Positions 22,222 through 31,524 of a stretch of 47,411 nt of DNA are shown here, in pieces. A model generated the notes under the pieces. That model made no database searches. It was not told the origin of the DNA and was given only the letters and a program-made list of their open reading frames with translations. Made by a program: the position numbers and the translations under genes. How positions within the stretch are numbered: the first letter of the stretch is position 1; each line of letters starts with the position of its first letter. Origin of the DNA: Triparma columacea (Eukaryota > Sar > Bolidophyceae > Parmales > Triparmaceae); assembly GCA_030267965.1 (NCBI GenBank), contig BRYA01000621.1, positions 1-47,411 of the forward strand, given 5' to 3'.

Positions 22222-23832
22222 ATGGGTAAGTTCTTCGTAACATATATTGTTGTGGATTGCTGACCTTCTTCACTCCCATCTTTCTACATGGTGCTTTGGA
22301 AAGTATCCGTTCTTGGCACAAACCCCAAACAAATTTCAAACTCTTCCACCCGAGATGATTGTCCTCTCTCTTGTCAATTTTCTGACTCAATCCTCTTACT
22401 CACCGCAGATCTTCAACAAATGATGGTAGGTTAGCCTCGTTTGGTGCGGATACATTGTCGTATCGTCTTATTTACGTACTAACACTCGCAATCCCAACTC
22501 TCTACCACAACTCTTCTCGACTCTAAAGGCTCTCATGGGCCAGCGAGGAGGCATGGGTGGCGGAGCGGCTGTCTCCAATGAGGTTTTGGTATCTTTTAAG
22601 GCGGGGCAGTGTCACTGCGAGTCAAAGGGCGACGGAAGCTTCGAGGTCGTTCCCAAGAAGGGCAAGGGGACCCTTAAGGTTACCAAGTCGCCGGAGGGGA
22701 TGACCGAGGTCGTTTGGGAGGACAGGAAGACCAAGGAGGACAAGGAGAACCATATGGCTTTCCCTGGAGACGCTGAGCTCACCAACGTCGACACTGGGAA
22801 GGAGGGAGATAGGTAATGCCCTCACATGAGAACCCTTGTCCCGCCCCCCCCTCCCCTTTCCTAACGTCATTCTTCTCGCTCCTCACCCCAGGGTTGTGCT
22901 TTTCCAATATAAAAACTCCGACCGTCGCTTTTTTTACTGGCTACAAGACCTCGACGGCGAGAAGGACGACGAAAATGTCAAGGAATTCAACAAGTTCATC
23001 AACGAGCCTGCCGGAGCTTCTGCCTCTGACGCTGCCGCTACTGCTGATTCCGCGGCCGCCGATGAATCTACCAGCACCTCCACCGCCGTCGACACGTCCG
23101 TTGAGGCCTCCAACGCCTCCAATGCACTAACCGCCGACGCCCTTGCGTCCATTCTCAATGGTGCCCAAACCCCGGCCGCAGGATCCGCCGCGGCCGCCCC
23201 CTCCGCAACCCCCGCCGCGGCCGCCCCCTCCGCAACCCCCGCCGCTGCCGTTCCGATTGACTTCTTTGCCGCCCCCGGCGCGACCCCCGCCCCTGGGGGA
23301 GCAGCCGCGACCCCAGCGGCACCCTCGAAGGGGCTGACCCTCGAGAGCCTCCAGGGAGCCCTCGGGAACCTCGCGAGCCAGCCTACACCAGTGCCCCTGA
23401 CGGAAGTTCTGGAGCCTGGGAGTGTCTTGGAGACGGGCATTTTGAACGACGATGACGTGGTTGCAAAGCTTCTGCCACTGCTCCCGGAGGGGCAGCAAAC
23501 CAAGGAGGCCTTGGAGGAGGTGAGAGCTTGTGTATATTGAGGAATCATGGTCGTTTGCGTTTCGTTCTAACTGTGTTGCTTTTCTTTGTCCTCCTCCTCC
23601 TCTCTCGCTCCTCCTCTTCCCCTCCCTTTCACAGAACATCAGGAGCCCCCAGGTTCGCCAAGCCCTGGCGTCCCTCCAGTCCGCCATCGCGGGAGATAGC
23701 TTCAACTCGGTGATCGCAAACTTCAACCTTGACACCTCGGACGCCGCGGTCATGGAGGCCATGAATCGGGGGGATGGAATAGCAGCGTTTCTTGAGGCCA
23801 TCATGAAAAAGAATGAGGATAAGAAAGATTGA
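22222..23832 (+). CDS. ADRM1: Proteasomal ubiquitin receptor Rpn13/ADRM1
   Basis: Five exons: 22222-22225 (4 nt), 22409-22425 (17 nt), 22529-22812, 22892-23519 and 23635-23832; 376 residues. The two tiny exons splice in frame to give MDLQQMMALMGQ. The Pru domain follows (LVSFKAGQCHCESKGDG, KGTLKVTKSPEGMTEVVWED, then FQYKNSDRRFFYWLQDLD), which binds ubiquitin and docks on Rpn2 of the 19S particle. A long Ala/Pro/Ser linker with repeats APSATPAAA leads to the DEUBAD domain (QVRQALASLQSAIAGDS to GIAAFLEAIMKKN), which recruits UCH37-type deubiquitinase. Starting at ATG 22535 would give a shorter but still plausible protein, so the microexons need transcript support. Confidence 0.9.
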
Positions 23833-23942
23833 GCTGGATTGAGCCCAGTCGTCTCCTGGCAAAGCTAAAATAATGGGTGTGGTTTATTATGGAAACAGAA
23901 CTTGAGTCTTTCATCAAAGTTACAACCAATTTCTCCCCCCTT

Positions 23943-24695
23943 TCACCTGGCAGCAATGGCGAGATAAACCGTCCAGAAGAAGCTAGCCACCTGTACGAAT
24001 GCCGTGATGAATTTCGTGGGTATGAAGGAGAACGAAATGAGGTCGACGCTGACCCAGTAAAAGACCCCGCTCCTCCAGACGGGGAAGAAGTCAGAGAGCA
24101 TCTTCCCCGGGAGGGCCTGGAGGGCCGGCATGAGGGAGGAGAGGAAGGTAGGGGCGGACATAGAAGGGACCAGCATCGAGAAGAAGAAAACGGCCGTGTA
24201 GAGAGGGCCGTACGTTAGCTGGCCAATGGCAGATTTCTTGAGGGTCGTTAAGAGTTTTGTACCTGGGATCCACTTGTTTATGTACGTGTAGTAGTAGTGG
24301 GACGTGATTGGGAAGTAAAGGCCTGGAAATATTAGGAGGAGCAAAAGCGGGTTGTGCTTCACACCTTTGCCGAGAGATGGAGGGGCCGGGGAAATGAGAT
24401 TAGATACGAGGAAGGAGAGGGACATCAAAAAGAGAGATGTCAACGTCTTTGTGAAGACAGGGCGCTCGACTGTTAGAGAATTGTAGGAAGATCCAAGGTC
24501 AGAAACGAGGGATCCACCACGGCGTGGAGATAAAGGGGAGAACTCAGTTGCAGGGTCGACAGCAAGGAGATGAGGGGGGCCATTTTTCTTTGAGGTGAAA
24601 GATGTTAGACGTTTAGAGTTAGGAACCGGGGAAATACTGAAAGCCACGGAAGATTGAGTCAAGATTAAAGCGAGTGGAATCAGTAATTTCAACAT
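23943..24695 (-). CDS. Mpv17/PMP22-family protein with plastid-type leader
   Basis: Single exon, 250 residues. It starts with a signal peptide MLKLLIPLALILTQSSVAF followed by SISP, a plausible plastid cleavage motif. A Ser-rich region precedes the Mpv17 body: GLYFPITSHYYYTYINKW, KKSAIGQLTYGPLYTAVFF, and the C-terminal block SGVFYWVSVDLISFSFIPT ending in FFWTVYLAI. Family members are small multi-span proteins of mitochondrial, peroxisomal or plastid membranes thought to act as channels. The match is diverged: the usual Trp-Pro and Asn-Phe pairs are partly replaced. Convergent with Rpn13, 110 bases apart. Confidence 0.8.
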   Translation of the reverse strand: MLKLLIPLALILTQSSVAFSISPVPNSKRLTSFTSKKNGPPHLLAVDPATEFSPLSPRRGGSLVSDLGSSYNSLTVERPVFTKTLTSLFLMSLSFLVSNLISPAPPSLGKGVKHNPLLLLLIFPGLYFPITSHYYYTYINKWIPGTKLLTTLKKSAIGQLTYGPLYTAVFFFSMLVPSMSAPTFLSSLMPALQALPGKMLSDFFPVWRSGVFYWVSVDLISFSFIPTKFITAFVQVASFFWTVYLAIAAR

Positions 24696-24733
24696 TTTGG
24701 GTTCCTAGTTTTGGAAGGGATATTTTTAGGAAG
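24696..24733. promoter_or_regulatory. 38-bp divergent intergenic region
   Basis: Only 38 bases separate the Mpv17-like ATG (minus) and the ATG of the CUE/UBA-like gene (plus). Core promoter elements of each gene must overlap the other's transcribed region. Confidence 0.6.
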
Positions 24734-25565
24734 ATGAGCTCTTCCTACCTTAATCATCTTCCCTTTTTACGGACTCTTACGTCGCTAAGTGATAATGAGG
24801 TGAGAGATTATGTTTGTTTGTCGTGCAAGTTCATCGTTCATTGCACCTTTTTATATCTCACCCTAATGTCATGCATTTTAGATCATGAAAATATTTAGCA
24901 AGGCGCATTATAACGTTGATGCGACGGCTGGTCTGTTGTTAGAGACGAGTCAAGATGGGCTCAAGGGACGGACTGGGGGGGGGGGGGGGCGGGGTATGGA
25001 GGGGGGGAAGAGGAAGGAGAGCAAGAAGGAATGTGAGGTTGTTGATGTTGATGTATACCACGACGTAGAGGTCATAGACGTAAGAGGGGGGGATGAGGAG
25101 GATGAGTTGATTGACATTGACCATCCATCGAAAATTCAGAGGGCAGATGGTGGTAAGAAAGTTGGGGGTGGGGGGGTAATGGCAGGGGAGACACGGACAG
25201 GGACAAAGACAAAGGCAATGCCAACGACAAAAGTTCCACCAGCAGCCAAATCACATAAAAAATCAAATCCTAAGGAGTACGTCGTGGTCGAAGGTCACAA
25301 TGAAGTGGTGCTCCTGACAGACTATGAACCAAAGATAATCGTAGGAACTAGGCTGAAGTTAACCTCCGGTGCATGGACGTTCGAGGATGGCAGCGGCAGG
25401 GAAAATTTCAAGAGGATCGATGTGTGTGAGGAGGGGAAGGGTGAGGAGGCGGACGGTGTGGGCGTGATGATGATGTACAAGGCCACGACTAAACCGAATT
25501 GCTGGAGTCAAATCGTTGTGGACTTTACTGAGGAGGTAGATGAGGCGCAGGTGGAGGCGAAGTAA
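24734..25565 (+). CDS. CUE/UBA-like protein with unknown C-terminal domain
   Basis: Two exons, 24734-24799 and 24882-25565 (phase 0), 249 residues. Joining the exons gives LRTLTSLSDNEIMKIFSKAH followed by YNVDATAGLLLETS, which reads like the three-helix UBA/CUE fold that binds ubiquitin. This is followed by a low-complexity Gly/Lys/Asp region with runs of G (an indel-prone stretch at 24977-24989). A folded-looking C-terminal segment (YVVVEGHNEVVLLTDYEP, GTRLKLTSGAWTFEDGSG, NCWSQIVVDFTEEV) matches no family I know. A ubiquitin-related role is inferred from the N-terminus only. Confidence 0.55.
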
Positions 25566-25690
25566 GGCGAGGTGGGATTGCGAAGTGCGTCAAATTTGTT
25601 ATTGTTCAATTTTCAACTGCCTCAATTTTTTCTCCAATTTTCTCTCTGCAAATTTCTTCCCCCTTCCCCCACACACATACACCCCATACG

Positions 25691-27264
25691 ATGCCGCCTT
25701 CTCCCTCCTCTTCTCCCACACCCCAAAACCAAAAGCATCACCACAATCCCCTTGCCTCCCTCGTGTCATCGACGGGGAACCTGTTGAAACATGGGCTTGA
25801 GAAAACCGAAGCAGGCGTTACGAAACTGTTCAAAAAGAAATACAACCTCCCAAGCAAGGATACTGGGAGCATGATTCTAATGTACAGACAGTAAGTGACT
25901 AGAATTTATCCTCTTGCCCCCTCGTTACTACCCTTACCCCTTCTAACTCTCCAAAAATTGCAAATTCTCCCAACTCTCAAACGACTACTGAACCCTGAAA
26001 ACAAACCAGGCTCCTCCAAACTCCCTGCAAGCCTCATCTTCGTCTATCTCGCGCTTTTACCGGTACATCCGCCCAGATAGCCGTCAAGGACATGCCTTGG
26101 TGGTCCGTAACCGAGATGGAGGCAAATAAGATGGTGGTAAGCTACAGTGAGTTGATCGACCGGCTCTGGAGGGGAGGGGGGGGGGGGGGCGACGCAGCTG
26201 AGGTGCCGAACGCAGAGTTCTGGGTAGACAGACTGGGCTTCCAACTGCCTGACCCGCTGACGGACTTCAGGGGGGGGGGGATTTTGAGCTTGAGCATGAT
26301 GGTCTTCATAGTCGAGCAGCACAAGGAGGTGCTGGAGAGGTATGTGGGAGGTGACGCGGATGCGCTACCGTTCGCGCTTACTTGTGTGAACTGTACAGAC
26401 ATGTTAGCTAAAGTTTGTATGTTGGAGAGTAAGGTGAGGGGGGGGGCTTAGGGGAGAATGGACTTGTCTAGTGTCTATGATTCTTTCTATTAACCCTCGT
26501 GACTTTCAACGCAACTCAGGTCGATTCCATCGATGTCCTCCTTTCTCAGAAGCCCTTCTGGAGGTGTTTCTCCTCCCCAAAGTCTCTCCTCATCCTCCAG
26601 CTGTTCTCCATGCAGTTCGTGGCCGACGTCCACGTGGAGCAGACATCACTCGCCGCACTTCAGGGGAAAGGAAATGGTAAGGGGGGGGAGCTCATTAACT
26701 TCGAGGAGATCCTCGACACAGTGAAGGAGCGCATTGAGGTGAGTGAGGCAAGAGGGGTGACGAGTGGGGGATTGGGTCCGTTGTTTGTTCCGATGCGACG
26801 ATGAAGATATTTCCGGCAGTTTGTTGCACGTATGATATGTGACGTGGATTGCGGAGATACGCTCGATGATACAACACTAGTTCGTAAATCTGTTGTCAAA
26901 ACGCTTATTCCGAGAATATGTCACACACGCACACACCACCCCCTCCCTCTCCACAAACGGCCTAATTGACACTAACCCACCCACCACATAGGGAGTCCTT
27001 GACCACGGGCCAAAGGACTACGACGAGCTCGTGAGCATTGGTGCAATCCAGCGCAACAAATACTTCCTCAAGCACAGCGCCAGGTTGAAGGAGGAAACCG
27101 CCGCCTCCATGATTGCCTCCTTTAAGGCCGACGCCTCCACCGCTCCTAACTCAGACTCGGAGGATTTGGAGGTCGGGCAGACGTACGCTGCCCTCAAGGA
27201 TATTGATTTGGGGGGACCTCGAGGGAGCGGGGGGGGGTCGTTTGAAAGCGGAGGCTTTGTTTGA
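25691..27264 (+). CDS. ELMO-domain protein (ELMOD-like)
   Basis: Four exons: 25691-25890, 26010-26433, 26520-26738 and 26992-27264; 371 residues. A Pro/Ser/His-rich N-terminus leads to the ELMO domain: SELIDRLWRG, then NAEFWVDRLGFQLPDPLTDF, RGGGILSLSMMVFIVEQHKE, and ALTCVNCTDMLAKVCMLESK. ELMOD proteins act as GTPase-activating proteins for Arf/Arl-family GTPases; the Arg in TDFRG corresponds to the conserved ELMOD Arg. Gly runs within the domain (six Gly coded by a G-tract near 26170) are unusual and would be sensitive to sequencing error. The tail is acidic then Gly/Ser-rich. Convergent with the next gene, 74 bases apart. Confidence 0.85.
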
Positions 27265-27338
27265 AGAGGTTTTTTACTGTCTGGCGGGGCGGTATATTGG
27301 TAATTTCGAAAATATTGTAACCAGATACAAGTTCTTAA

Positions 27339-29373
27339 TCAATACGCCAGCAATGATTCTTCCACCTCGTCCCCACTCTCCTCGCTGTCCCACTCGCCGA
27401 CTGTAACGCCTTCTTTTTTTTCTATCCTGCGGTACAGGTTCTCCCGCTTCTGTTTCCCCACCCAGTCGGCGTAGTTTTCAACGACGCCTCCCCCTACCTG
27501 CCCCGCCGCGAGCTGCCTGAACTTGTCAATGTGCCCTAGGCTCAAGTACCCGTCGTCCTTCTCCCCCTCGTCGTCGAGCAAGAAAACCAACTTTCGCTGC
27601 GCGTTGAGATAACCGCAGCAGTCCCGTAACCTCTCCCCTGTGCCCTTCTTTGTCACAACGCTCCGGCAGTGCCGCTTCCTGGGCTGGGGAGGATGCGAGG
27701 CGAGGCGAAACGATGACCGAAGAAAGAGATTAGCTTTGAAAGTACTCTAACCGATTTCCCGTAGTCACGCTTGATCTCACCTTGAAGTCCAAGAAGACAA
27801 TCATCTTGTAATCCAACCCGTGCTTCTCAGAGAGCATTATTATCTTCTGACCTTTCCCAGCCTTGTTGTTGATCCAGGCTGAAGCCTCCCTGCGCCTCGT
27901 AGTTAGGGATAGGGAATTCACAGATTTAGTGTTCTTCGTCCTCCTTTCGACCGTGTGGGAAACAGTCCTTTCGCAGACCTCAGGGAAGCTGGCAGACCCG
28001 GGGAAGGAGGACGAAAGAGACTTGGGGACGACCAGGAGGTCATATAATATAACCTCGAGCATCTTCTTGACTGTCGTCATGTTGACGCCGTAGATTATTG
28101 AGGAAGTAGGTAGAACTGTGTCTACGAATTTATGTTCATAGTCCCTTTTGTCGTTCGTCGTGGGGGGGGAGGGGCGATGGGAGGGTTTCGTGGGCGGGGA
28201 GGTGGAGGGGGTGTTGGCGCAGGGCGGGTGTTTGTTGGAATTTTTCTTGCGTGAGGCATTCTCCTTCCCTGACGACATCTTGATTTCGAGCACAGGGAAC
28301 GTGACTTTTTTCTTCTGCCTTCTCGACGACGACTTCCCCTGCTTGCTGTTCCTGGGCTGCAAGACCTGCTTGACCTTAAGGGCTGAGGGTGGTTTTGCCT
28401 TGGGAGTTGGTATAGGAGGCTTCTGTTTCCTTCCGATCCACCCGTCTTGTATTAAGAGTACCGGCGAGTCCGGGAGTGGGGAGGAGTGGGCGTCCCGAAC
28501 AACGTCATCGTCGGTGAAATCATCATTTACGTCCGCAAAGTTACCACCATCGTCTGCCTCGGCCTCGGTTTGGGTCTGATCATCGTCGGCGAACACAAGC
28601 TCAAACGAATTATCAGGCTCTTCAATCTTGACCCTCTCGTCGGCGAATGTCGCCTCCAGGGGATTGTATGCAGCATCTTCTTCTCCAAAAGCTGTACTCT
28701 CCTCCTCGTCCTCCAATTCCGTCGCGCTCCCGCTTTCGCCCTCCTCCAGCTCCGTCTCACTGCCACTCTCTAGGCCACTCTCCATGCCCTGTCCCTCATC
28801 AACCTCAGTCTCGCTCCCACTATCACCACTGTTCACTCCCTGTGCCATTGCTTCTAACAAATCTGGGCTAAAACATGTGAGGCTTGGAGGTTGCGTGCCA
28901 ACTTCCATGCCCTGTCCCTCCTCAAACTCAGTGTCACTCCCACTATCTCCACTATCCACCCCCTGCTCCTCCTCGAACTCTGTGTCACTCCCACTGTCCC
29001 CGATTTTGACTTCCCTTCCCCCTCCCCCACCCCTCGTTTCCAACAAATCTGGGCTGAAACATGTCAAATTAACCTCCAACTTGTTCGGCGTCAGTTCATA
29101 GTCATTATCTGACTTTTTGCAGCCAACCACGGTATCTTCGAGATCCTCCAATCGCATGGTTCGCATTGAATGGGCAATAAAACTCCCTTCGTCGTCAACA
29201 CTCTCCGTTTCGCTCTCATCAAGGGAGTTTTGGAGGGTGGGAGCCTTGGGAGCCGTTGCAGTGTACATCATTTTATTCTTTTCCAAGATACTTTTTCGAT
29301 TACCAGCTCGCGCACGAGCTGCCAATATTTCACCTAAACCTACAAGGTCTTCGTCACTATCACTATCACACAT
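27339..29373 (-). CDS. Acidic protein, family not recognised
   Basis: Two exons, 29373-27781 and 27674-27339 (phase 0 using the AAG acceptor), 642 residues. The N-terminal half is highly acidic with Ser-Asp/Glu repeats such as DSGSDTEFEEGQGM and two copies of LTCFSPDLLE. A basic Lys/Arg/Ser/Pro-rich middle follows, with KGKSSSRRQKKK as a possible nuclear signal. The C-terminal 200 residues look folded (IIYGVNMTTVKKMLEVILYD, IIMLSEKHGLDYKMIVFLDF, ERLRDCCGYLNAQRKLVFLL) and end acidic. This layout is common in chromatin or nucleolar proteins, but I recognise no domain. Divergent from the FLVCR-like gene, 94 bases away. Confidence 0.65.
27705..27724 (-). repeat. Shared intron motif, copy 1
   Basis: The 20 bases GCGAAACGATGACCGAAGAA (plus strand) lie near the 3' end of the intron of the acidic-protein gene. 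They match 34361-34380 at 19 of 20 positions. Confidence 0.85.
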
Positions 29374-29467
29374 TGGCTCGACGAAATAGCTTCCGAAAAA
29401 TAATCCTTCTCTCCAGTCCGATTCATCGAAAATCAGCCAAAGTTAGGAGTCTCAAATTGAACTTCTA
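29374..29467. promoter_or_regulatory. Divergent promoter, acidic protein / FLVCR-like
   Basis: 94 bases between two start codons; contains CCAGTCCGATTCATCG, with no element I can name. Confidence 0.35.
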
Positions 29468-31428
29468 ATGAGAGTCTCGTTAGCCCTCCTGGTTGCAGTT
29501 CCCTACGTCCATGCATTCAATGTGGCGCCTCCGCGCGTGAATCCTCTCTCGTTCGTAGATAAATCTTTTACCTCAACCCCAGGGCTGACTCTGCCGAGGA
29601 GGTGGTCACCTTTTACACCAAATACGGCGCTTCGGAGCTCGGAACTGGGCGATAATAAGGATGATCAGATAGGTAACACTGGGAAATTGAAGACACAGCT
29701 TTACGGCTCAAGGTGAGACAGAACATATACATTGTGTCTGCATCGGCCTGATATCAGAGCCTCAAGATCCCTAATACCCCTTTACCGCGCAGATGGTTCC
29801 AACTTGGAATGCTATCGTTCCTCGCTCTGATATCTGACTGGGTTTGTTTTTCCACGGCATCGTCTCCCCGAACCTTTGAGGCCGTCTACAACCACAATGC
29901 TGAATTCTTGATAGACATCTTCCTGTATTCCAACGTGTTTAGTTGTTTCTTCGTGACGGACACCGTGTTGAAGCTGGGTATGGAGAAATCCATTAAGGGG
30001 GCTGCCAGCTTGATGCTTTTTGGCTGCCTTTTGAGGAGTGAGGGTTACATCTCGTCTCTTTTCAACATTGGGGATGGCATTACCCCTTATAACGTGGTTG
30101 TCCTCGGTACTATCCTCGTTGGTTTCGCGCAACCCTTTTTCCAGTGCACTCCTCCAATGCTGTCCGCCATTTGGTTCGGGTCGAAGGAGCGCGCCCTCTC
30201 CACTGCTGTCGCCTTGAACGCCAACCAGATCGGCATCGCGACCGCGTTTTTAATCGGGGGCTCAATGTGCCACGGAACGGACTCTGCTAGCATGATGAGT
30301 TACTTTGGTCTCATCACAGTAGCGTGTGCTGCCGTAACGGCAACCACGTTGGTGGGATTCAAGGAGAAACCTCCACTGCCACCATCGGGATCAGAGGCCA
30401 AGAAGCTCGCGCTCAACGAAAAGGAACCTCCCTTTTTCCAATCTGCCAAGCAGTTATTGTCCAACAAGGATTTCTACCCGCCTCTCGCGGCCTTCGTCGC
30501 ATCCATCACCATCACCAATATCGTCGGTGCCTTCATCGATGAGGTCATGGAAAGAGGAGGGATTTTAGAGCAGCAAGCCATCAACCTTGCAGGAGCAGGT
30601 GAGAATGAAAGAAGTAGAGAGGATCGTGAGCAGTGGAGCGTCGGCATTAATGTACTTTACAACTCATTGCTCTCTCCATCTCTCTCCGTCACTCCTTCGC
30701 TCATCGCTCAATTCAAACCCACTAATGCAACACCCTTCACGACACGTTTTTCTCACTGTAGGGTTTGAGCTTGCCATCCTTGTGGGCGGAATCATTATTG
30801 GTGGATACGTAGATAAGACCAAAGAGTTCAAACGATCGACGCTCGTGACGCTGGCGGTAACGTTCTTCCTTTTATTCCCGTTGGGCCTCACTGAACACCA
30901 AATAGGCAAAGGTGAGATTGGAAGGGAAATTCATCATGGCGGGGGAAGACAGGGCACCGATATCATCCACTACTAACATCTACTAACATGACCCTTTTCC
31001 GCGGCTCGCTTCTCGTTCCAGAGCCCATGCTCGTCCTCGTTTCCCTGTTTGGTCTAGGCTTCGTCGCTGGGCCGATACAGCCCGTGAATGCCGAGCTGGC
31101 AGTCGAAGTAACTTACCCATCTGATGAGACGGCCGTTGAGTCCACTCAACAGATATTCGGAAACCTCATCTCGGCCTTAATGGTCCCGTTAGCAGCAAAG
31201 GCTGCCCGATTAGATTTTGAGATTTTCCCAACATTTCCCGGCCCGGATTCAGAACTCTCCGGAATCATAGCGAGCGACGTGAGGGGTGACGTGTGCCTCC
31301 TCTCCTCTGTCGCATTATTAACTTACCTCTTCTACATGAAATTCGATGCGCCCCTCTTGAGATCAATTGATGATTGTGCCTCGGGGGATGACGAGAAGGC
31401 TTGTGAGGTAGCTGTGGTGGAGCAATAA
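29468..31428 (+). CDS. FLVCR/SLC49-like MFS transporter with plastid-type leader
   Basis: Four exons: 29468-29712, 29793-30598, 30762-30911 and 31022-31428, each donor GTGAGA, 535 residues. The first 16 residues are a signal peptide ending in VHAF, followed by NVAPP, a plastid ASAFAP-like motif, then about 65 residues of transit-like sequence. The body is a 12-TM-type MFS protein: LALISDWVCFSTASSPRTFE, FAQPFFQCTPPMLSAIWFG, NANQIGIATAFLIGGS, and the near-signature ELAVEVTYPSDE. SLC49 relatives carry heme, choline or related solutes. Placement in a plastid membrane and the cargo are inferences. Convergent with the BEACH gene, 96 bases apart. Confidence 0.85.
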
Positions 31429-31524
31429 CACAATTGTTTCTATCAAATATACTAGGATTGTGCTTGCCTTTTTTTTTCAATAAGTACAGTCTATATTCTC
31501 TATATTAATCACACCACGCCCCAT

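Noticed and set aside
24970..26280. Gly runs from G-homopolymers in the CUE/UBA-like and ELMO genes as signs of pseudogenes
   Set aside because: Frames stay open on both sides and the domains are intact, so these are kept as genes. The homopolymer lengths may still be inexact.
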